Part shown: piece after piece, positions 6,950-13,214 of the stretch
Layout of the letters: each line of letters begins with the position of its first letter
Position numbering within the stretch: the stretch's first letter is position 1
Assembly: GCA_017958765.1 (NCBI GenBank)
Contig: JAGDBY010000028.1
Coordinates: forward strand, 1-13,214
DNA length: 13,214 bases
DNA from: Bacteroidales bacterium
GTDB lineage: Bacteria > Bacteroidota > Bacteroidia > Bacteroidales > UBA932
Reading direction: 5' to 3'
Notes under the pieces: generated by a model
Database searches by the model: none
The model's input: the letters and a program-made list of their open reading frames with translations, nothing else
Told to the model about the DNA's origin: nothing
Made by a program: the position numbers and the translations under genes

Positions 6950-8272
6950 TTATTTATTCAAAAGTTTTTCGAGGTTGATCTGCGCCTCAACCAAAGTCAG
7001 AACTGACTGCATATAACATGACTGAGCCGAGATCACAGAGTTTGAAGTAGTGGTCATCTCCATTGCAGAAGAGAGCCCCTGCTCATATTTAGCCTTTATG
7101 TTGTTGAACACTTTCTGGGTTACTTCCAGATTGTCTTTCTGAACACAGTAGTTCTCGTAGGCATTCGTCAGATTGTAGCACAGCTGCTTGTAGTTGATCA
7201 GAATGCTCTTCTCAGTAGAGTTGAGCGTGCTCAGCTGCTTCTCATAAGAATACTTGGCTGCCTGAATGGTCTTCAGCTTGCCCAGCGAAGAGAATAAAGG
7301 GATGGAGAGGGTGACACCGATCATATTCGGAGGAGTCATGTTCATCCTTGCCTCATCTGAGAAATAGTGTTTGTAATTGTACTGATAACGGGCTGAAAGT
7401 GTAGGTGATACCGCCCACTTAGCCGCGTTGAGCTGCTGTTTGCTTAGCTCAGTGTTCTGGAGCAGCAGCTGATAGTCGTAATTGTCAGTAATGTCGAACT
7501 GCTCGCCCATCAAGGCCATATAAGCAGCCTCGTCCAGAATATCGCTCAAAGGCTGAGTCAATACGATCTGAGTGGAAGGATCCAAATCGAGGAGCAGCTT
7601 GATTGTATTGTAAACCATCTCCAGAGAACGCTCGGCCGATGCCTGAGAATTCTTGAGGGTTGCCAGCTGAACTGTAAGCTGATCTGCGGCGGTCTGCTCT
7701 GAGACTCCCACCTCAACGCTCTTGGCGGTCATTCTCTCAAGAGAACTCATACTCTCTACGTTCTGCCCGAGAAGTGAAATGATCTGCTCGGAAACCAGCG
7801 CTGAGAAATAAAGCTGCTTGGCTTGGGAGCGTATATCCAACTCCGTCTTCTGGAGGTTAATGTCAGACATTTTGGCAGTTATCTCGCTGATTTTTGCATT
7901 TACCACCATCGCTCCGTTGAAGGCCAGTGAAGCTGTCAATCCCAAAGTGGCGTTGGCCGGCATTGAGATCTTCATCTGTCCCAAGTCCATCTTATAACCC
8001 AACATGTCGGTGTAATCAGCGGTTGCGCTAAGTTGAGGGAGCATATTGGAGATTGCTACCCATTTATTGGCCTGCGCTGCCTGTACGTCGTAGGACGCAC
8101 CTTTTAGAGAATTATTCCTTTCAACAGCCATCTGTTCTGCGTCACTCAAAGAGAGATACAACACTTGCTCTGTGTCCTGAGGATTGTATGCGGAAACAGT
8201 CTGAAAATTGAAAAATAACAGCAGTGTTGCAAGTGACAAAATGGCTTTGGTCATTTTCTTACTTGATTTCAT
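6950..8272 (-). CDS. TolC-like outer membrane efflux channel (OEP family)
   Basis: Outer membrane factor that forms the exit duct of the tripartite pump. From the chosen ATG at 8272 it has 440 residues and a good signal peptide (MKSSKKMTKA, then a hydrophobic core ending FNFQTVSA, cleavage after about residue 28). The frame is open up to an ATG at 8320. That longer form would put 16 extra residues (LFGIFFRTH and neighbours) before the signal peptide and would place the start upstream of the predicted -7 element, so I reject it. The mature protein shows the two OEP repeats of long alpha-helical heptads, rich in Gln, Ala, Leu and Ser, with beta-strand segments between them (ATLGLTASLAFNGAM and PNMIGVTLSIPLFSS). 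The first repeat begins LSLSDAEQMAVERNNSLK, typical of the family. It is the first gene of the seven-gene run and diverges from kbl. Confidence 0.92.
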   Translation of the reverse strand: MKSSKKMTKAILSLATLLLFFNFQTVSAYNPQDTEQVLYLSLSDAEQMAVERNNSLKGASYDVQAAQANKWVAISNMLPQLSATADYTDMLGYKMDLGQMKISMPANATLGLTASLAFNGAMVVNAKISEITAKMSDINLQKTELDIRSQAKQLYFSALVSEQIISLLGQNVESMSSLERMTAKSVEVGVSEQTAADQLTVQLATLKNSQASAERSLEMVYNTIKLLLDLDPSTQIVLTQPLSDILDEAAYMALMGEQFDITDNYDYQLLLQNTELSKQQLNAAKWAVSPTLSARYQYNYKHYFSDEARMNMTPPNMIGVTLSIPLFSSLGKLKTIQAAKYSYEKQLSTLNSTEKSILINYKQLCYNLTNAYENYCVQKDNLEVTQKVFNNIKAKYEQGLSSAMEMTTTSNSVISAQSCYMQSVLTLVEAQINLEKLLNK

Positions 8273-8305
8273 ATGTGTTCTAAAAAATATGCCGAATAAA
8301 TCGCG

Positions 8306-8313
8306 CAAATTTA
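8306..8313 (-). promoter_or_regulatory. Candidate -7 element for the efflux operon
   Basis: The minus strand reads TAAATTTG, an exact match to the Bacteroidota -7 consensus TAnnTTTG. With a start point about 6-7 bases downstream, the leader to the ATG at 8272 would be near 27 bases. I see no good -33 TTTG box at the usual spacing, so the promoter may be weak or depend on an activator. It should drive the efflux genes and perhaps all seven genes. Confidence 0.55.
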
Positions 8314-8336
8314 GTACCAATCTGTTAAAGATTAAT

Positions 8337-8344
8337 TAATTTTG
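8337..8344 (+). promoter_or_regulatory. Candidate -7 element for kbl
   Basis: The plus strand reads TAATTTTG, an exact match to TAnnTTTG. The predicted start point near 8350 gives a leader of roughly 36 bases before kbl. The upstream box is imperfect (TTTAG at 8310-8314, about one base farther than usual). It lies back to back with the efflux -7 element, 23 bases away, so the two RNA polymerase sites overlap. Confidence 0.5.
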
Positions 8345-8356
8345 TAGCATAACTGA

Positions 8357-8370
8357 TTGTTTTGAAACAA
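8357..8370. repeat. Perfect 6-bp inverted repeat in the divergent promoter region
   Basis: The sequence is TTGTTT-TG-AAACAA, two perfect 6-base arms around a 2-base centre. It lies in the predicted kbl leader and about 45 bases upstream of the efflux -7 element. A dimeric regulator could bind it. The arms are short and AT-rich, so chance is a real possibility. Confidence 0.35.
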
Positions 8371-8386
8371 ATATTCAAATTTTGTC

Positions 8387-9574
8387 ATGTATAAAAACTT
8401 CAAAAATTATCTGACTGCGGAGCTTCAGGCCATCAAGGATGCCGGCCTGTACAAAGACGAACGCGTCATCACAACCGCTCAACAGGCTGTTATTAAGGTT
8501 AGCTCAGGTGCTGAAGTGATCAACTTCTGCGCTAACAATTACCTCGGTTTGGCTAACAATCCTCAGTTGATCGAAGCCGCTAAAGAAGCTTTGGATTCTC
8601 ACGGCTACGGTATGTCTTCTGTCCGCTTCATCTGCGGTACCGGAGACCTTCACAAAGAGCTTGAGGCAAAGATCGCCGAGTTCTTCGGCACGGAGGACAC
8701 CAGTCTCTACGCTTCCTGCTTCGATGCCAACGGCGGAGTATTCGAGCCTCTTCTTGACGAGAATGACGCCATTATTTCCGATGCTTTGAACCACGCTTCA
8801 ATCATCGACGGCGTACGTCTCTGCAAGGCCGTTCGCTATCGCTACGCCAATGCCAATATGGAAGAGCTGGAGCAATGCCTTATCAAAGCCCAGGCTCAGC
8901 GTCACCGCATCATCGTCACCGACGGTGTATTCTCAATGGACGGAAATGTCGCTCCTCTCGACAAGATCCACGCTCTGGCTGAGAAATACGACGCTATGGT
9001 TATGGTCGATGAGAGCCACTCTGCAGGCGTTGTAGGTCGCACAGGCCGCGGCACCACAGAGCAGTTCAACCTTCGCGGACAGATAGAGATTCTTACAGGT
9101 ACTCTGGGCAAAGCCTTCGGAGGCGCCGTAGGCGGATTCACCACAGGTAAGAAAGAGATTATAGCAATGTTGCGTCAGCGCAGCCGCCCATATCTCTTCT
9201 CTAACTCTATTCCTCCTATGATTGCCGCTGCTGGTATCAAAATGTTCGATATGATGGCAGCTACCAACGAACTGCAAGACAAGTTGCATGCAAACACCGA
9301 CTACTTCGTATCACAGATGAAGGCCGCCGGTTTTGACATCAAGCCTACTCAGTCAGCTATCTGCGCAGTAATGCTTTACGACGCTAAGCTCTCTCAGATT
9401 ATGGCTGCACGTCTGCAGGAAGAAGGTATTTACGTTACCGGATTCTATTATCCGGTAGTGCCGAAAGGACAAGCACGTATCCGCGTTCAAGTGAGCGCCG
9501 GCCACGAAAAAGAGCATCTGGACAAATGCATCGCGGCCTTTACCAAGATTGGTAAAGAACTCGGTGTTATCTAA
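8387..9574 (+). CDS. kbl: 2-amino-3-ketobutyrate CoA ligase (glycine C-acetyltransferase)
   Basis: PLP enzyme of the alpha-oxoamine synthase family. It cleaves 2-amino-3-ketobutyrate with CoA to glycine and acetyl-CoA, the second step of threonine breakdown through threonine dehydrogenase. The 395 residues match the usual length of about 398. Visible features are VINFCANNYLGLANNP near the N-terminus, the PLP-binding DESHSAG motif (about residues 206-212), the Schiff-base lysine K242 in GTLGKAFGG, and the Kbl-like opening YKNFKNYLTAEL. Related families such as KAS III-type BioF or serine palmitoyltransferase are less likely given the opening and the SVRFICGTGDLHKELE segment. No threonine dehydrogenase gene is adjacent. 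It is transcribed alone, away from the efflux genes and towards the rhamnose genes, and is closed by a strong terminator. All 16 arginine codons are CGC or CGT, suggesting high expression. Confidence 0.95.
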   Translation: MYKNFKNYLTAELQAIKDAGLYKDERVITTAQQAVIKVSSGAEVINFCANNYLGLANNPQLIEAAKEALDSHGYGMSSVRFICGTGDLHKELEAKIAEFFGTEDTSLYASCFDANGGVFEPLLDENDAIISDALNHASIIDGVRLCKAVRYRYANANMEELEQCLIKAQAQRHRIIVTDGVFSMDGNVAPLDKIHALAEKYDAMVMVDESHSAGVVGRTGRGTTEQFNLRGQIEILTGTLGKAFGGAVGGFTTGKKEIIAMLRQRSRPYLFSNSIPPMIAAAGIKMFDMMAATNELQDKLHANTDYFVSQMKAAGFDIKPTQSAICAVMLYDAKLSQIMAARLQEEGIYVTGFYYPVVPKGQARIRVQVSAGHEKEHLDKCIAAFTKIGKELGVI

Positions 9575-9592
9575 AAATTTTTCTTCGCATAC

Positions 9593-9630
9593 AGCAAGAG
9601 GGATCCGAAAGGGTCCCTCTTGCTCATTTT
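9593..9630 (+). terminator. Intrinsic terminator after kbl
   Basis: A 14-base-pair stem (9593-9606 pairing with 9611-9624, with one T-G wobble) is closed by a GAAA tetraloop and followed by CATTTTATTT. It lies 18 bases after the kbl stop. Convergent rhaD ends at 9650, so the same hairpin also lies at the 3' end of the sugar operon transcript. On that strand the T-run (AAAAATTTTT) is about 10 bases beyond the stem, so it would work less well in that direction or mainly protect the RNA end. Confidence 0.85.
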
Positions 9631-9649
9631 ATTTATATAAACCGGTATT

Positions 9650-10471
9650 CTACTCCACCCGGGTCTTAGGAAGTTTGTAAAACTCCTGAATCTCCTTCAT
9701 GGCTTCGTCAGTCATACCGTCAGGCTCAAATCCCATATTGCGGGCGCACATATAGATCTGAGCGCTCTTGTTCAATACGTCGATCTGGTCGAAAGCGTCC
9801 ATCACGTCCTTGCCCACTGCGAAGGCTCCGTGTTTCTCCCACAGAACTACATCGTAGGTCTTGATCTGCTCCATCAGCGACTCGGCCAGCTTCAGAGAGC
9901 CCGGCATCTCATATCTTGAGACGCCCAGTCCCAGCGGAGCAAAGACGAGGGTTTCCGGAATCATAGACCACAGCACCTTGGTCAGCACATCCTTCTTGAG
10001 GAATTTCTCAGTGTGACTCATTGCCACCAACTCAATCGGGTGTGTGTGCACGGTAGCTTTGTATGAAGAGCCGGTACTTATAATGTAATTATGAACTCCG
10101 AGGTGTGAAGGCAACTCAGATGTAGGTTTAACTGGGTTGTCGGCAATCATCTCATAGTGAGCGCAATCATCACATATACGTATAATACAGCCATTGTCCA
10201 TCGGATGACGGGCCAGGTCACGCATCTTGCGGTTTGTACCCTTGCAATAGAAGAAACACCCTTTAAGGCAGGAGAATGTCTCCCCGATTTCAATCGCCGG
10301 AGCCAATGCCGGCAGCTTCTTCAGTTCGTCATCCACGAACTCGGTAATATTAACTACAATATTTCCACCGTTTCTTTCGGCCCAGCCTTTTTGCCAGAGA
10401 TATCCGGCAACTTCTGCAATTCTCTCAATCTCAGCAGCCAGCTTAGGTCGTTTATCCAATACAGAATTCAT
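9650..10471 (-). CDS. rhaD: L-rhamnulose-1-phosphate aldolase
   Basis: Class II zinc aldolase splitting L-rhamnulose 1-phosphate into dihydroxyacetone phosphate and L-lactaldehyde in the cytoplasm. It has 273 residues, against 274 for E. coli RhaD and only about 215 for FucA-type aldolases, which favours rhamnulose over fuculose. Visible are KGWAERNGGNI at 28-38 (phosphate loop region), PTSELPSH with the catalytic glutamate E119, zinc ligands H142 and H144 in VHTHP, and the third zinc histidine H214 in WEKHGAF. These correspond to E117, H141, H143 and H212 of the E. coli enzyme as I recall them. The insert around residues 67-104 has several cysteines (C68, C72, C76, C100, C103), of unclear meaning. 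The gene starts 3 bases after rhaB ends, so the two are cotranscribed. In Bacteroides this gene has also been called rhaA. Confidence 0.92.
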   Translation of the reverse strand: MNSVLDKRPKLAAEIERIAEVAGYLWQKGWAERNGGNIVVNITEFVDDELKKLPALAPAIEIGETFSCLKGCFFYCKGTNRKMRDLARHPMDNGCIIRICDDCAHYEMIADNPVKPTSELPSHLGVHNYIISTGSSYKATVHTHPIELVAMSHTEKFLKKDVLTKVLWSMIPETLVFAPLGLGVSRYEMPGSLKLAESLMEQIKTYDVVLWEKHGAFAVGKDVMDAFDQIDVLNKSAQIYMCARNMGFEPDGMTDEAMKEIQEFYKLPKTRVE

Positions 10472-10474
10472 AAT

Positions 10475-11905
10475 TTACTTAGTAATTTCATTGAACTTTT
10501 TATAAATAGCCTCCCACTCTCCGGTGTTCTGAGGAGAATAGGAGACGGTCTCGACAGAAGAGAGAACTTCGCTTCTGGTCAATCCGGCCTGAACCATCAC
10601 ATTTCCGATGGCGGTACACTCGGTAGGGCCGGCAACGACAGGAACGCCCAGCACATTTGCAGTGAACTGATTGACCATCGCATTGCGGGAACCTCCGCCA
10701 ATTATGTGAAGCACTTCGATCGGTTTAGGAGAGAGCTTCTTCAGGTAGTCAAAGACCTGACGGTATCTGAGAGCGAGACTCTCGAAGATGCATCTGGTAA
10801 ACTGAGCCTGGGTCTGAGGAACCTTCTGCCCTGTCTTGCTGCAGTATTCTGCAATAGCCTTGGTCATAGACTGAGGATTTGCAAAAGAGACGTCGTCAGG
10901 GTTGATCAAAGAAGCAAAAGGCTCGGCCTTGGCAGCGTCTGCAATCAAAGCTCCGTATTCGGTAGCCGGCCATTCACGGCGGCAGCTCTCGAGGAGCCAC
11001 ATACCGCAGATATTCTTCAGAAAGCGGATCTTTCCTCCGACTCCTCCCTCGTTGGTAAGGTTAGCCTGGAAGCACTCCTCAGACACGATCGGCTCGTCGA
11101 GCTCGACTCCCATAAGGCTCCACGTACCTGAACTCAGGTAAGCGAAAGCAGGTGTCGTAGCAGGAACCGCAGCCACTGCTGAAGCGGTATCGTGCTCTCC
11201 TACAGCCATTACCGGAACAGGTCCGAGGCCTGTCTCTTCCTGAACCTCTGCAGTCAGCGTACCTACGACGGTCCCAGGAAGAACCACCGGAGCGAACTGC
11301 TTAGGTGAAATACCCAGAACTGACAGCACCTTTTCATCAAACTGCTTTGTGAAAGGATTGATGAGTGAAGAGGTGGAAGCGATAGAGTATTCGGTGACAG
11401 CATTCCCCGTCAGCATATATGACAGAGCGTCCGGCATAAAGAGAATTTTGTCCGCAACCTTCAGGGCGGTGTCATTCTCCTTGCTCAGAGCAGCGAGCTG
11501 GAAGATGGAGTTGATGCTCTCAATCTGAATTCCGGTACGGGAGAACAGCTCCTGTCTGGTGAATTTGGTGAAAAACCACTCCATTCCGCCTCTTGAGTAC
11601 GGATCTCTGTAGCAGTGAGGATTGCCCAGAAGCGAGCCGTCCTTGCTGAACAGGGCGAAATCCACTCCCCAAGTGTCGATACCTATCGATTCTATCTTGA
11701 CACCGAGGGCGGCGGCTTTCTTCAAACCGCCCAGAATCTCTCTGTAAAGTGAGAGAATATCCCAGTAATCGTGTCCTGCAACTTTTACGATATGATTCGG
11801 GAAGCGGGCCAACTCCTCAAGGGCGATATTGCCTGAGCCGACTTTGGCCAGCATCACTCTGCCGCTGGTTGCTCCCAAATCTACCGCTATATAGTTCTTT
11901 TCCAT
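10475..11905 (-). CDS. rhaB: Rhamnulokinase
   Basis: FGGY-family sugar kinase phosphorylating L-rhamnulose at O1 with ATP. The 476 residues show the two-domain FGGY plan. The N-terminal phosphate-binding motif is DLGATSGR at 9-16, GIDTWGVDF lies at 75-83, and HCYRDPYSRG follows at 97-106. The likely catalytic base is D239 in GEHDTASA. The ATP-side glycine motif is GGGSRN at 403-408, followed by GPTECTAIGN. The pattern DTWGVDF plus GEHDTASAV is that of rhamnulokinases. Fuculokinase is the main alternative, but the neighbouring RhaD supports rhamnose. The start is 15 bases after the permease stop. Arginine codons are mixed, 8 AGA of 15, unlike kbl. Confidence 0.92.
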   Translation of the reverse strand: MEKNYIAVDLGATSGRVMLAKVGSGNIALEELARFPNHIVKVAGHDYWDILSLYREILGGLKKAAALGVKIESIGIDTWGVDFALFSKDGSLLGNPHCYRDPYSRGGMEWFFTKFTRQELFSRTGIQIESINSIFQLAALSKENDTALKVADKILFMPDALSYMLTGNAVTEYSIASTSSLINPFTKQFDEKVLSVLGISPKQFAPVVLPGTVVGTLTAEVQEETGLGPVPVMAVGEHDTASAVAAVPATTPAFAYLSSGTWSLMGVELDEPIVSEECFQANLTNEGGVGGKIRFLKNICGMWLLESCRREWPATEYGALIADAAKAEPFASLINPDDVSFANPQSMTKAIAEYCSKTGQKVPQTQAQFTRCIFESLALRYRQVFDYLKKLSPKPIEVLHIIGGGSRNAMVNQFTANVLGVPVVAGPTECTAIGNVMVQAGLTRSEVLSSVETVSYSPQNTGEWEAIYKKFNEITK

Positions 11906-11920
11906 TAAACTTCTGAATTA

Positions 11921-13180
11921 CTATTTCAATTCCTTAGCTCTGCGCAAACCGTAGAGGGTAACCACAAGGAAACAGAACAGAGGAAGTACAAAACTTACGT
12001 TAACTGCCGGATGATTTGCAACAGTACCCAAGTCGATTATCTTGCCTTGAAGCAGCGGCATAAATGAACCGCCGACAATTGCCATCACAAGGAATGCAGC
12101 ACCGATTGTGCTGTCTTCCGCGCTGACGTTTTCAAGTGATATACCGTAAATGGTAGGGAACATAAGTGACATGAACGCACTTACGCAAATTAGGCAGATG
12201 ACTCCGTGCATACCCACGAAACAGATAGCTCCCAATGTACACAGGGCAGCGCCTGTACCGAAAATAGCAAGGAGCTTGCGTGAGTTGACATACTTCATCA
12301 AGAATGTAGCCACGAACCTGAAGGTCAGGAAAGAGCCCATCGCAATGATGTTGAACTTCTGAGCTGTAGCTTTGTCTATACCGAGATTGCCGGCATACTG
12401 GATGATGAAGGTCCAGGTCATAATCTGAGCGCCTACATAGAACATCTGGGTAAGCACACCTTCACGGTACGGCTTGTTTGTCCAGAGGTTATTGAAAGTC
12501 CTGCTTAAACTCAGACCCTCTTTGTCACCCTGTGTCTTAGGCATCTTCACCAAAGCGATGACAATGAGAATAAATGTCACAACGCAGCCCAAAGCCACAT
12601 ATGCATTTCTGATAACGTGGATATCGCTGGTCACATCAGCCTCGGTGAGAACTGCACCCGGCGTATTGCTGACAAGGTTTGGAAGAACCACCCAGGCAGC
12701 CACAGCCATACCCATCAGAGAACCCATCGGGTTGAAAGCCTGCGCCAGGTTCAGTCTTCTGGTTGCATTCTCCTTAGAGCCGAGAGAGAGGATGAAAGGA
12801 TTCGCCGTTGTCTCAAGAAATGCAAGTCCGAATGTGAGGATGTACAGTGAAATACAGAAAAATACAAAACTCTGCAGCGCAGCGGCCGGGATAAACAGGA
12901 AAGCTCCGACTGCATAGAGAGTAAGTCCGAGGAGAATACCGCTCTTGTAGCTGTACCTTCTGATGAACAGAGCTGCCGGCAGAGCCATAGTGAAATAACC
13001 GCCGTAGAAAGCGGCCTGAATCCAGGCTGCCTTGGCTGCAGGAAGTTTGAGAATACTCTGGAAAGCTGCAACCATAGGGTTGGTTATATCATTCGCAAAT
13101 CCCCACAATGCAAAGAGTGTGGTGATAAGAATGAACGGAAGTAAAAACTTCCGTTCAACTAGTTTATTGCTACCTTCCAT
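11921..13180 (-). CDS. MFS sugar permease, FucP-like, probable L-rhamnose importer
   Basis: Inner membrane proton-sugar symporter of the FHS family (FucP relatives), 419 residues with about 12 hydrophobic helices. I chose the ATG at 13180; the codon before it is GTG and would add one residue. The first helix carries FALWGFANDITNP (about 22-35). Helix 4 carries GLAFLETTANPF with E123, matching the conserved glutamate (E135) of E. coli FucP. RRLNLAQAFNPMGSL is the conserved helix 5 segment. The residue aligned with FucP D46 appears to be N34, an alignment made by eye. The gene is the first of three cotranscribed genes ending in rhaB and rhaD, so L-rhamnose is the inferred substrate. L-fucose or both cannot be excluded. 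Only 34 bases upstream are visible, so it is not known whether another gene precedes it. Confidence 0.88.
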   Translation of the reverse strand: MEGSNKLVERKFLLPFILITTLFALWGFANDITNPMVAAFQSILKLPAAKAAWIQAAFYGGYFTMALPAALFIRRYSYKSGILLGLTLYAVGAFLFIPAAALQSFVFFCISLYILTFGLAFLETTANPFILSLGSKENATRRLNLAQAFNPMGSLMGMAVAAWVVLPNLVSNTPGAVLTEADVTSDIHVIRNAYVALGCVVTFILIVIALVKMPKTQGDKEGLSLSRTFNNLWTNKPYREGVLTQMFYVGAQIMTWTFIIQYAGNLGIDKATAQKFNIIAMGSFLTFRFVATFLMKYVNSRKLLAIFGTGAALCTLGAICFVGMHGVICLICVSAFMSLMFPTIYGISLENVSAEDSTIGAAFLVMAIVGGSFMPLLQGKIIDLGTVANHPAVNVSFVLPLFCFLVVTLYGLRRAKELK

Positions 13181-13202
13181 CACTGTTATTTGTAAATTGG
13201 AC

Positions 13203-13210
13203 CGAAGTTA
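13203..13210 (-). promoter_or_regulatory. Possible -7 element before the sugar permease
   Basis: The minus strand reads TAACTTCG, one mismatch from TAnnTTTG and with the same TTCG ending as the candidate before trxA. It would give a leader of about 16 bases. The region where a -33 box would lie is outside the window, so support is weak. Confidence 0.22.
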
Positions 13211-13214
13211 GCGC

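Noticed and set aside
2739..8272. Assignment of the pump to heavy-metal (CusA-type) export because of the adjacent PII-like gene.
   Set aside because: The paired aspartates D400/D401 and K944 fit the drug-type branch. No methionine- or histidine-rich metal-binding segment is seen in the pump or adaptor, so the substrate is left open.
8333..8340. Palindrome TTAATTAA between the two divergent promoters, considered as an operator.
   Set aside because: A self-complementary AT-only 8-mer is expected often in such an AT-rich region, and it partly overlaps the -7 core. It is not distinctive enough to report.
9593..9624. Long inverted repeat considered as a mobile element end or riboswitch stem.
   Set aside because: The GNRA-closed single stem followed by a T-rich run just after the kbl stop is fully explained as a terminator. 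There is no direct repeat or transposase nearby.
10157..11131. Long 324-codon open frame antisense to rhaD and rhaB.
   Set aside because: It overlaps two well-conserved enzymes on the opposite strand, has no recognisable domain and a low-complexity composition. It is best explained as a codon-bias shadow.
12474..12917. 147-codon open frame antisense to the sugar permease.
   Set aside because: It is a shadow of an intact MFS gene with conserved motifs, and no independent start signal is visible.

Overview
The window looks like a chromosomal segment of a Bacteroidota bacterium, most likely order Bacteroidales. The reasons are: AT-rich start regions almost without Shine-Dalgarno sequences, -7 elements of the TAnnTTTG type, a Bacteroidota-style TrmB, a PorT-like outer membrane barrel, and a FucP-type permease joined to rhamnulokinase and rhamnulose-phosphate aldolase. 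Base composition is moderate. I see no mobile element, CRISPR array, tRNA or rRNA, and no gene that looks broken inside the window. A species cannot be named from this.

Layout. (1) 2-523, plus strand: the 3' part of trmB, cut by the window edge. (2) 520-8272, minus strand: seven tightly packed genes. In transcription order they are a TolC-like outer membrane factor, a lipoprotein RND adaptor, an HAE-1-type RND pump, a small PII-like protein, thioredoxin, a small outer membrane beta-barrel and a long-chain polyprenyl diphosphate synthase. Gaps are 12, 2, 3, 33 and 12 bases, then a 1-base overlap. (3) 8273-8386: a divergent promoter region with one Bacteroidota-type -7 core on each strand and a short perfect inverted repeat. 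(4) 8387-9574, plus strand: kbl, followed by a strong hairpin terminator. (5) 9650-13180, minus strand: a sugar operon of permease, rhamnulokinase and rhamnulose-1-phosphate aldolase. L-rhamnose isomerase and a regulator are not in the window.

How the genes work together. The first three genes of the long operon can form a complete tripartite efflux pump spanning both membranes. The fourth gene gives it a possible cytoplasmic sensor or regulator of the PII fold, whose ribosome binding site lies inside the last codons of the pump gene. Thioredoxin has a plausible promoter of its own, so the last three genes may also be expressed without the pump. The sugar operon takes up a deoxysugar, phosphorylates the ketose and splits it to DHAP and L-lactaldehyde. 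Kbl belongs to threonine/glycine interconversion.

Most of the window is conventional. The feature I consider most worth following is the PII-like gene embedded in the RND efflux operon and its unusual translation signal. I found no evidence for a wholly new system.
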